Assembly (NCBI GenBank): GCA_050330055.1
Contig: JBHJOF010000038.1
Span: forward strand, 1 to 10,339
DNA from: JBHJOF01 sp050330055
GTDB taxonomy: Bacteria; Pseudomonadota; Alphaproteobacteria; Kiloniellales; JAKSDN01
Direction of reading: 5' to 3'
Length of the DNA stretch: 10,339 bases
In this document: piece after piece, positions 1 to 8,976 of the stretch
How the letters are laid out: the number at the start of each line of letters is the position of its first letter
Numbering within the stretch: the first letter of the stretch is position 1
The notes under the pieces: generated by a model
Seen by the model: the letters and a program-made list of their open reading frames with translations, nothing else
Told to the model about the DNA's origin: nothing
The model's database searches: none
Made by a program: the position numbers and the translations under genes

Positions 1-314
1 CCCGCGACTTCGACCAGGCCTTCCAGCGCTGCGATGCGATCCTGACGCCGACCGCGCCCTCGACCGCGTTTGCCATCGGCGAGAAGATGGACGACCCGAT
101 CGCCATGTACCTGAACGACGTCTTCACCGTGCCGGCCAACCTGGCCGGCCTGCCGGGCCTCTCGCTGCCGGCCGGCCTCTCGGCCGAGGGCCTGCCGCTC
201 GGCCTGCAGGTGATCGCCCGCGCCTTCGACGAGGAGACCATGTTCCGCGTCGCCAGCGTGCTGGAACAGGCCGCCGCCTTCGACGCCGAGCCGCAGTTCA
301 TGGCGGGTGGGTGA
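1..314 (+). CDS. gatA: Glu/Asp-tRNA amidotransferase subunit A, 3' end
   Basis: This is the last 103 codons of gatA, which enters from the left edge in frame from base 3 and stops with TGA at 312-314. GatA is the amidase subunit of GatCAB: it releases ammonia from glutamine so that GatB can convert Glu-tRNA(Gln) or Asp-tRNA(Asn) to the amidated form in the cytoplasm. The visible part has the amidase C-terminal signature: LTPTAPSTAF, then a stretch around NLAGLPGLSLPAG, then GLPLGLQVIA and a terminal helix with DEETMFRVASVLEQ. The Ser-Ser-Lys catalytic triad of the family would lie upstream of the window and cannot be checked. gatB follows on the same strand, which supports the call. The normally short gatA-gatB gap is here 514 bases because of an inserted cassette. 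Confidence 0.93.
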   Translation, partial: RDFDQAFQRCDAILTPTAPSTAFAIGEKMDDPIAMYLNDVFTVPANLAGLPGLSLPAGLSAEGLPLGLQVIARAFDEETMFRVASVLEQAAAFDAEPQFMAGG

Positions 315-326
315 GATGTGCGAATT

Positions 327-355
327 CCTCATCCTTCGACAGGCTCAGGATGAGG
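327..355 (+). repeat. 29-base palindromic repeat 1A (forward)
   Basis: A perfect 9-base stem (CCTCATCCT / AGGATGAGG) encloses an asymmetric 11-base loop, TCGACAGGCTC, which gives the element a direction. It is identical base for base to repeat 2A at 715-743. It starts 12 bases after the gatA stop, so it will form a hairpin in any gatA-gatB read-through transcript. No T-tract follows it, so it is not a standard intrinsic terminator. Confidence 0.9.
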
Positions 356-369
356 CGCGCATTCGCGCG
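356..369 (+). repeat. Small GC hairpin inside doublet 1
   Basis: CGCGC and GCGCG enclose the 4-base loop ATTC immediately after repeat 1A. It sits in the same position as the longer hairpin of doublet 2 (744-763), also directly after repeat A and also with a 4-base loop. The stem sequences differ, so structure rather than sequence is shared. With only 5 base pairs in GC-rich DNA it could be fortuitous. Confidence 0.4.
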
Positions 370-384
370 GAGCGTGACAAGCTT

Positions 385-413
385 CCTCATGCTGAGCCTG
401 TCGAAGCATGAGG
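385..413 (-). repeat. 29-base palindromic repeat 1B (reverse)
   Basis: On the plus strand it reads stem CCTCATGCT, loop GAGCCTGTCGA, stem AGCATGAGG. The loop is the exact reverse complement of the loop in 1A, so this is the same element in opposite orientation. Relative to 1A one stem base pair is swapped: C to G on one arm and G to C on the other, which keeps the 9-base stem perfect. It ends 13 bases before the nuclease start codon. Confidence 0.9.
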
Positions 414-418
414 CCTGC

Positions 419-424
419 AAGGAG
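419..424 (+). promoter_or_regulatory. Ribosome binding site of the GIY-YIG gene
   Basis: AAGGAG lies directly downstream of repeat 1B and only two bases before ATG 427, closer than the usual 5-9. Translation may therefore be weak, although no better in-frame start was seen. Confidence 0.45.
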
Positions 425-426
425 CG

Positions 427-741
427 ATGACTGCCTTCGTATATATTCTTAAGTGCAGTGATGGAAAGTACTACGTCGGTACAACGCGCGGCAGCCTGGA
501 GAGGCGCGTGAATGAACACAATGCTGGAGCCTTCGGCGGCTTCACGAAATCGCGCCGGCCGGTTCAGTTGGTCTATTCGCAATCCTTTGGACGCATCCAG
601 GATGCGATTAGCGCCGAACGCCAGCTGAAGGGTTGGCGGCGGGCGAAGAAGGAAGCGCTGATCCGGGGCGAGTTCGACTTGTTGCCGTATCTGGCACGGA
701 ACCGTACGGACTATCCTCATCCTTCGACAGGCTCAGGATGA
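427..741 (+). CDS. GIY-YIG nuclease family protein (single domain)
   Basis: This 104-residue protein is a stand-alone GIY-YIG domain of the small UPF0213/UvrC-N-like type. VYI at residues 5-7 and YVG at 16-18 form the motif that names the family. LERRVNEHN (24-32) carries the conserved Arg and His, and SAERQLKGW (62-70) contains the presumed metal-binding catalytic Glu64. GIY-YIG domains make single cuts in DNA, but substrate and role of the small stand-alone members are generally unknown. The last eight residues (PHPSTGSG) and the TGA stop are encoded by repeat 2A, so the original C-terminus has been replaced or capped by the repeat. The first 54 bases are only about 41% GC by hand count, unlike the flanking gat genes. 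It lies between gatA and gatB and is probably read within that transcript. Its role with the flanking palindromes is inference. Confidence 0.85.
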   Translation: MTAFVYILKCSDGKYYVGTTRGSLERRVNEHNAGAFGGFTKSRRPVQLVYSQSFGRIQDAISAERQLKGWRRAKKEALIRGEFDLLPYLARNRTDYPHPSTGSG

Positions 742-743
742 GG
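715..743 (+). repeat. 29-base palindromic repeat 2A (forward)
   Basis: An exact copy of repeat 1A in the same orientation. It starts precisely on a codon boundary of the nuclease gene. Its first 24 bases encode PHPSTGSG and bases 739-741 are the TGA stop, so the repeat overlaps the coding region almost completely. Confidence 0.9.
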
Positions 744-763
744 GCTCGGGGTGAACCCCGAGC
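744..763 (+). repeat. Hairpin inside doublet 2
   Basis: A perfect 8-base stem, GCTCGGGG / CCCCGAGC, closes on the loop TGAA and abuts repeat 2A. The sequence after it is A-rich with no T-run, so it is a structured spacer rather than a classical terminator. The 7-mer ACAAGCT follows at 765-771 and also occurs in doublet 1 at 377-383. Confidence 0.65.
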
Positions 764-779
764 AACAAGCTAAACAAGA

Positions 780-808
780 CCTCATGCTGAGCCTGTCGAA
801 GCATGAGG
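780..808 (-). repeat. 29-base palindromic repeat 2B (reverse)
   Basis: An exact copy of repeat 1B in the same orientation, ending 20 bases before the gatB start. With 2A it forms a long inverted repeat that could pair over 27 of 29 positions. Each half also pairs perfectly with itself over 9 bases. Confidence 0.9.
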
Positions 809-828
809 ATTGCGAGGTCTAGACGATC

Positions 829-2322
<1,494 letters not shown>

Positions 2323-2437
2323 AGCCAAGCGTGATCGTTAGATATTCTCATCTCGCATCACGTTGCCGTTAGGCGCGGTAGTCTTGCGCAGCGTGTCGGA
2401 CGGCCGCATCTAAGGCGCGACAGTGCAGCGTCACAGC

Positions 2438-2443
2438 AAGGGA
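2438..2443 (+). promoter_or_regulatory. Ribosome binding site fixing the GST start at 2450
   Basis: AAGGGA is followed by six bases and then ATG 2450. It lies inside the alternative extension beginning at ATG 2423, which argues for the downstream start. That start also gives MIELYTW, matching the paralogue at 8977. Confidence 0.7.
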
Positions 2444-2449
2444 ACAGCG

Positions 2450-3145
2450 ATGATCGAGCTCTACACCTGGCCGACGCCCAACGGGCACAAGATCCACATC
2501 ATGCTGGAGGAGCCCGGGCTGCCCTACCGGGTGCATCCGATCAACATCGGCGCCGGCGACCAGTTCGAGCCGGCGTTTCTCAAGATCAGCCCCAACAACA
2601 AGATGCCGGCCATCGTCGATCCCGATGGTCCCGGCGGCCAGCCGCTCAGCCTCTTCGAGTCCGGCGCGATCCTGATCTATCTCGCCGAGAAGAGCGGCCA
2701 GTTCCTTCCGGCCGAGCCGCGCCAGCGCTACAGCACGATCCAGTGGCTGATGTGGCAGATGGGCTCGATCGGTCCGATGCTGGGCCAGGCGCACCACTTC
2801 CTGCAGTACGCGCCGGAGAAGCTTCCCTACGCCATGAAGCGCTATGCCAACGAGGCCAAGCGCCTCTACGCCGTCGCCGACAAGCGGCTGGGCGAGACCC
2901 GCTTCCTGGCCGGCCACGACTACACGATCGCCGACATGGCCGCCTGGCCCTGGATGCGCCGGCCGGAGCGCCAAGGCGTCGAGCGCGACGACTATCCCAA
3001 CTTCAAGCGCTGGTTCGACGAGATCGCCGCGCGCCCGGCGGTTCAGCGCGGCGTGCAGGTGCTGGCCGAGCACCAGTCGACCGGCACCTTCGACGACAAG
3101 CAGCGCGAGGTCCTGTTCGGCGCCACGCAGTACCAGCGGCGCTAA
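2450..3145 (+). CDS. Glutathione S-transferase, YfcG-like (nu class)
   Basis: This 231-residue cytosolic protein has a thioredoxin-fold N-terminal domain (about 1-85) and an all-helical C-terminal domain (about 95-205). The Thr9/Asn11 active-site motif TPNG (9-12), cis-Pro in KMPAIVD (Pro53) and the glutathione-binding ESGAILIYLAEK (from Glu70-Ser71) match Escherichia coli YfcG. YfcG is a glutathione-dependent disulfide-bond reductase with little classical transferase activity. WLMWQMGSIGPMLGQAHHF (99-117) is the matching helical-domain stretch. A tail with STGTFDDKQREVLFG closes the protein, as in longer family members. EEPGLPY has Pro22 where an aliphatic residue is usual. A paralogue, about two-thirds identical by eye, lies at 8977-9597. 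The 127-base gap from gatB suggests its own transcription. It converges with the next reverse-strand gene after 7 bases. The substrate is unknown. Confidence 0.92.
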   Translation: MIELYTWPTPNGHKIHIMLEEPGLPYRVHPINIGAGDQFEPAFLKISPNNKMPAIVDPDGPGGQPLSLFESGAILIYLAEKSGQFLPAEPRQRYSTIQWLMWQMGSIGPMLGQAHHFLQYAPEKLPYAMKRYANEAKRLYAVADKRLGETRFLAGHDYTIADMAAWPWMRRPERQGVERDDYPNFKRWFDEIAARPAVQRGVQVLAEHQSTGTFDDKQREVLFGATQYQRR

Positions 3146-3152
3146 GGACGCC

Positions 3153-3743
3153 TCATCGCTTCTCGCCTTCGATTCGCGCGAGCAGCGCGCGCCCGCGCGG
3201 CGACAGGCGATAGCCGACCTCGAGACTTTCGGTCAGGCCGAGCTCTTTCAGCTTGCGAACGTCTCGCTTGAAGGGAAGCCGCTCGCGGCCCAGGGTAGCG
3301 GCCAGATCCCCCGCGCGGGTCGCCGGCCGCTCGGCAATGAGGCGCAGGGCATTGGTCGTCCAGGCACCGTGGCGACTGGCGCTGTCGAGCCTTGCCAAGC
3401 GCTTGCGAATCGCCACGTAGTCGTCTTCCGTCAAGTCGTCGGCTTCGCGCAGCCGGGAGCGTGGGTCTGCGCCAGCATAGTGCAGGGCGATGCGATAGAG
3501 CTGGGCCTCAGCCCGCCGATCCAATTCCTTGAGCAGCACGTCGCGCGACTCGTAGCCGGCTTGTCGCGCGTCCGCTTCCGAGATGTCGGACGGACCAATG
3601 GCATCGACCGCGGTGATCGCCAGGACGCCGACGGCCGTGCGCAGCTGCCCACCCGGCCGCACCGTGGGCCGTTTCCAGCGGCGGAAGGCCAGGGTGATGC
3701 GGCCGTCGGCCAAGCCTTCGAGAAAGTGACGCTTGAACAGCAT
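3153..3743 (-). CDS. Predicted PUA/ASCH-like plus winged-helix protein
   Basis: This 196-residue protein is not firmly assigned. Residues 1-90 open with MLFKRHFLEGLADGRITLAF, then RRWKRPTVRPGG (21-32) and GVLAITAVDAI (39-49). Next come an acidic SEADARQAGY segment and LYRIALHYAG (82-91). This short beta-rich layout, a Lys/Arg-rich strand followed by a glycine turn, resembles ASCH/PUA-like domains, which generally bind RNA or modified nucleotides. Residues about 122-190 look like a winged helix: HGAWTTNALRLIAERPATRAGDLAATLG, then FKRDVRKLKELGLTESLEVGYRLSPRGRALL, the pattern of MarR/ArsR-type DNA-binding folds. It is cytosolic, with no signal peptide or membrane segment. It lies 70 bases downstream of the transglycosylase gene on the same strand and may be cotranscribed. 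ATG 3743 has no clear ribosome binding site. The domain assignment rests on pattern only. Confidence 0.7.
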   Translation of the reverse strand: MLFKRHFLEGLADGRITLAFRRWKRPTVRPGGQLRTAVGVLAITAVDAIGPSDISEADARQAGYESRDVLLKELDRRAEAQLYRIALHYAGADPRSRLREADDLTEDDYVAIRKRLARLDSASRHGAWTTNALRLIAERPATRAGDLAATLGRERLPFKRDVRKLKELGLTESLEVGYRLSPRGRALLARIEGEKR

Positions 3744-3813
3744 GGCTGATCATCGCACAACGCGAGGTGACGCTAGAGGTAGAACTCCGCCCAGAGACCT
3801 CGCCGCGCTCAAC

Positions 3814-4782
3814 TCACCGCCAGAGCGCGTTCGGGTCCTTGAGCTCGCCTGGCGTGAGCGCCTTGCAGTAGCTGCCGCTGCCGCGCAGGTGGCGGCAGGC
3901 GGCGGCCGCATCCTCCTGCTTCAGGCCGACCAGCAGGGCGGCGTAGCGCGGGCCGTCCTCGCGATTGCGCCGGACCACGGCCGGGTTGCCGCGCCGCATC
4001 ACCGATCGCAGTCTGCCCTGTTGCTGCCGCAGCATGCCGCGTGCCTCAGCCTTGTCCGGGAAGGCGCCGAAGATCACGCCCCAGCCGCTCAGCCGCACCG
4101 CGTCGCCCGAACCGGGCACGCCCTGGGTCATGAGCCTGGTCACGCTGCTGCCCGAATTGAGCCGGTCGTAGAAGGCCTTGACCCGCTCGACGTAGACGGT
4201 GGTCTCCGCGAAGGGCGGCACCTGGTTGCCGTAGCGGGCGACCGCCTGCTCACCGGCGTTGTAAGCGGCCAGCACCAGGTCGAGATCGCGGAACTGCTTC
4301 ATCAGGTCGCGCAGGTAGCGCACGCCGCCGTCGATGTTGTCGGAGGGGTCCCAGGGATCGCCGACGCCATAGCGGCTGGCGGTCGCCGGCATGAGCTGCA
4401 TCAGGCCCATGGCGCCCTTGTGCGACAGGGCGCCGGCGTTGTAGCGCGATTCCGCCAGGATCACGGCATGCACCAGCTCGGGCTGCAGGCCGTGCTTCCG
4501 GGCCAAAGTCTCGGCGATCGCGGCCAGGCCGAACTCGGCCTGCGCGGGCGCGGGCCGTGACATCGCGCGCTTCTTCGGCAGGGGCGGGAAGACCGCGGTC
4601 CCGCTGTTGGTTAACGCCGCCGGGGTCGGCTCGATCGTGGCGGCGAGAACGCGCCCCGACTGCGGTGGCAGCAGCAGTCCGGACCAGACAATGATTAACA
4701 AGAAAGAAGCCGAAAGACCGACGCCGGAGCAAACGGCGTTCCTGTCACGCGCCGCTCCCCCAGCAGCCCGCCATCCTGCCAT
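3814..4782 (-). CDS. Secreted lytic transglycosylase with SPOR-like C-terminus
   Basis: This 322-residue protein cleaves the MurNAc-GlcNAc bond of peptidoglycan in the periplasm, leaving 1,6-anhydro ends. A long basic N-terminus leads to a hydrophobic core (about 23-38) and a likely signal peptidase site near VLAA (46-49). The SLT domain (about 88-205) has catalytic Glu111 in ILAESRYN, GAMGLMQLMP (123-132), a DPSDNIDGGVRYL stretch and AAYNAG (172-177), all family-1 SLT motifs. Residues about 232-310, starting WGVIFGAFPDKAEARGML and including Cys296 and Cys306, look like a SPOR domain, which binds glycan strands lacking stem peptides at division sites. The start at 4782 is preferred over an ORF start at 4881 because it has AGGGGAGG five bases upstream and places the signal peptide near the N-terminus. 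The gene is divergent from the histidine kinase. Confidence 0.9.
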   Translation of the reverse strand: MAGWRAAGGAARDRNAVCSGVGLSASFLLIIVWSGLLLPPQSGRVLAATIEPTPAALTNSGTAVFPPLPKKRAMSRPAPAQAEFGLAAIAETLARKHGLQPELVHAVILAESRYNAGALSHKGAMGLMQLMPATASRYGVGDPWDPSDNIDGGVRYLRDLMKQFRDLDLVLAAYNAGEQAVARYGNQVPPFAETTVYVERVKAFYDRLNSGSSVTRLMTQGVPGSGDAVRLSGWGVIFGAFPDKAEARGMLRQQQGRLRSVMRRGNPAVVRRNREDGPRYAALLVGLKQEDAAAACRHLRGSGSYCKALTPGELKDPNALWR

Positions 4783-4787
4783 CCTCG

Positions 4788-4795
4788 CCTCCCCT
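4788..4795 (-). promoter_or_regulatory. Ribosome binding site fixing the transglycosylase start
   Basis: On the reverse strand AGGGGAGG lies five bases before ATG 4782. This strong site decides against the 33-codon longer ORF starting at 4881. Confidence 0.75.
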
Positions 4796-4910
4796 ACTTG
4801 GTTCGGTTTGAGTAACGCCACCGGCATGCTAGCACAGCAGCGCAATCCAACCCATCGTTTCGACGCTATAGCGAGGTGCAAAAGGCCGCAGTGACGGCCA
4901 TCACGCGTGC

Positions 4911-4929
4911 GTTAACGGTCGTTAACCAT
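4911..4929 (+). promoter_or_regulatory. CtrA-like binding site candidate
   Basis: GTTAAC at 4911-4916 and 4921-4926 form a direct repeat. The second runs into TTAACCAT (4922-4929), the half-site reported for the alphaproteobacterial cell-cycle regulator CtrA. The spacing is TTAA-N6-TTAA, one base short of the classical N7, which weakens the call. It lies between the transglycosylase and kinase genes and could act on either. Confidence 0.35.
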
Positions 4930-5140
4930 GTCTCCACTGTCGGAGCTTTGCGGTCCGGCCGGCGAAGTACCAGCGGCAAACCAAGCTTTAACCAACTTCT
5001 GCCAATGTCCTAACCGATCGGTCTAGGTGCCCTATCCTTTAGGCGTTTCGGGCAGGTGGCTGCGGAGGCCGATCTAATCCCCTCGCGCTCGTCCAACAGG
5101 GGCGCAGGCATAGTGACGGGTCAAACAGCGAGCAGCTATC

Positions 5141-7681
<2,541 letters not shown>

Positions 7682-7711
7682 CGTATCGAACGGCAGCGTC
7701 TCTCGCCTGGA

Positions 7712-7749
7712 CTTTCGGGCTCTTGGCTTTTCGGGCCCTTGGCTTTTTT
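7712..7749 (+). terminator. Imperfect direct repeat and weak terminator-like hairpin
   Basis: CTTTCGGGCTCTTGGC (7712-7727) is followed by the near copy CTTTTCGGGCCCTTGGC (7727-7743) and a run of six T (7744-7749). GGGCTC (7717-7722) can pair with GGGCCC (7733-7738), with one G-U, in RNA. The stem is short, the loop is 10 bases, and five bases separate stem from T-run, so termination after the kinase gene is only possible. Confidence 0.3.
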
Positions 7750-7773
7750 GACGGCGGCCGCTAAGCCTGCGGC

Positions 7774-8925
7774 ATGAGCGATCGCACGGACCTGAAGCCC
7801 GAGACCCTGGCCGCGCACGGGCTCTATCCGGGCGACCCGGCAAGCGGCGGCGTGACGCCGCCGATCCAGCCCTCCACCACCTACCGCCGCGACGAGCACT
7901 ATCAGCTCACCCTGAAGGACCAGAGCTACGCGCGCGACCGCAACCCGACCTTCCAGCCTGCAGAGCGCCTTTTAGCGGCGCTTGAGGGCGCGACTGATGC
8001 GCTGACCTTCAGTTCCGGCATGGCGGCTGGCGTCGCGGTGGCACAGGCGCTCAGGCCGGGCGACCACATCGCCGCGCCCAAGGTCATGTTCTGGGGCCTG
8101 CGCAACTGGCTGGTCGCCTTCTGCCGCGACTGGGGGCTCGGCCTGACCCTGTTCGACGCCGGCGAGCCCGGCGCCCTGGAAGCCGCGCTGCGGCCGGGCG
8201 AAACCAAGCTGCTGTGGATCGAATCGCCCTGCAACCCGACCTGGGAGGTGATCGACATCGCCGCCGCGGCCAAGGCGGCGCACGCGGCCGGTGCCCGGCT
8301 GGCGGTCGATTCCACGGTCGCGACCCCGGTGCTGACCCGGCCGCTGGCGCTGGGCGCGGACGTCGTCTTTCACTCGGCGACCAAGTACCTGAACGGCCAC
8401 GGCGACGTGGTGGCGGGCGCGCTGGCCACGGCCAGGGCCGACGATTTCTGGGCCCGCATCCGGCAGCACCGTGAAGAGACCGGCGCGATCCCCGGCCCCT
8501 TCGAAGCCTGGCTGCTGCAGCGCGGCCTGCGCACGCTCTATCTGCGGGTGCGGCGCTGCAGCGACAACGCCCTGGCGGTCGCCCGTGCCCTCGAGGGCCA
8601 TGCCAAGCTCAAGGCGGTGCTCTATCCCGGCTTGGCGAGCCACCCGGGCCACGCCGTGGCGGCACGCCAGATGGAGGGCGGCTTCGGCGGCATGCTGTCG
8701 CTCAGGGTTGATGGCGACGCCGAGCGGGCGCTGCGGGTGGCGCTCAACTGCAAGCTGATCGTGCGCGCGACCTCGCTGGGCGGGGTCGAGAGCCTAATCG
8801 AGCACCGCGCCACCATCGAGGGACCGCAGAGCCCGATCCCGCAGGACCTGCTGCGCCTCTCGATCGGCATCGAGCATCCGGATGACCTGATCGCCGACCT
8901 GGAGCAGGCGCTGGACAGGATTTAG
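7774..8925 (+). CDS. metC: Cystathionine beta-lyase-type PLP enzyme
   Basis: This 383-residue cytosolic enzyme belongs to the Cys/Met-metabolism PLP family (fold type I). Cystathionine beta-lyase cleaves cystathionine to homocysteine, pyruvate and ammonia in methionine synthesis. The PLP Lys is Lys204 in HSATKYLNGHGDVVAG. Asp179 (AVDSTVATP) should contact the pyridine nitrogen, Tyr52 and Arg54 in YARDRNPT match the phosphate contacts from the neighbouring subunit, and Ser334 and Arg361 match the substrate-binding end. Length is close to E. coli MetC (395). Aligned without gaps from GDH, E. coli Tyr111, which stacks on PLP, falls on Phe106 here (PKVMFWGLRNW), so substrate preference could differ. 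Cystathionine gamma-synthase, gamma-lyase or a related lyase cannot be excluded. ATG 7774 has no strong ribosome binding site. The second GST follows after 51 bases, so they probably share a transcript. Confidence 0.8.
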   Translation: MSDRTDLKPETLAAHGLYPGDPASGGVTPPIQPSTTYRRDEHYQLTLKDQSYARDRNPTFQPAERLLAALEGATDALTFSSGMAAGVAVAQALRPGDHIAAPKVMFWGLRNWLVAFCRDWGLGLTLFDAGEPGALEAALRPGETKLLWIESPCNPTWEVIDIAAAAKAAHAAGARLAVDSTVATPVLTRPLALGADVVFHSATKYLNGHGDVVAGALATARADDFWARIRQHREETGAIPGPFEAWLLQRGLRTLYLRVRRCSDNALAVARALEGHAKLKAVLYPGLASHPGHAVAARQMEGGFGGMLSLRVDGDAERALRVALNCKLIVRATSLGGVESLIEHRATIEGPQSPIPQDLLRLSIGIEHPDDLIADLEQALDRI

Positions 8926-8963
8926 GGGATGAAGGTCTAGCCGCAGCGCGCGGCCGCGAGGAG

Positions 8964-8970
8964 AGGGGAG
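8964..8970 (+). promoter_or_regulatory. Ribosome binding site supporting a TTG start at 8977
   Basis: AGGGGAG lies six bases before TTG 8977. The first in-frame ATG is at codon 19 of the frame and would remove the TPNG active-site motif, so TTG is the only sensible start. Confidence 0.75.
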
Positions 8971-8976
8971 AGAGGC

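Larger units (their letters stand above)
327..808 (+). mobile_element. Putative REP-like cassette carrying a GIY-YIG nuclease gene
   Basis: This segment sits between gatA and gatB. It consists of a doublet of opposed 29-base palindromes (327-355 and 385-413), a GIY-YIG nuclease gene (427-741) and a second doublet (715-743 and 780-808). The doublets are direct repeats of each other. Outside the cassette only 12 bases remain before it (after the gatA stop) and 20 after it (before gatB). ATT occurs on both sides (324-326 and 809-811) and could be a 3-base target duplication, although a match that short is also expected by chance. Closing the gap through ATT would leave a 29-base gatA-gatB spacer, a normal operon distance. 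There is no transposase gene. That the unit moved as a whole is inference from layout. Confidence 0.5.
4783..5140. other. Divergent intergenic region, transglycosylase / histidine kinase
   Basis: These 358 bases separate two divergent genes and should hold both promoters. They are poorer in GC than their surroundings. No convincing small gene or RNA was found. TTAA-containing motifs cluster at 4911-4929, 4988-4993 (TTAACC) and 5010-5015 (CTAACC). A possible -10 element TCTAAT occurs at 5073-5078, upstream of the kinase, but no good -35 was found at the right distance. Confidence 0.6.

Noticed and set aside
298..720. Reverse-strand ORF of 140 codons across the repeats and nuclease gene
   Set aside because: It runs through two palindromes and opposite a gene with clear GIY-YIG motifs, with no motif of its own.
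327..808. CRISPR array
   Set aside because: Only four repeats, in alternating orientation, with one interval filled by a gene and no regular spacers.
327..808. Classical insertion sequence
   Set aside because: No transposase gene. The repeats are internal doublets rather than a single pair of terminal inverted repeats.
4783..4881. N-terminal extension of the lytic transglycosylase to 4881
   Set aside because: It would bury the signal peptide 33 residues deeper and ignore a strong ribosome binding site before ATG 4782.
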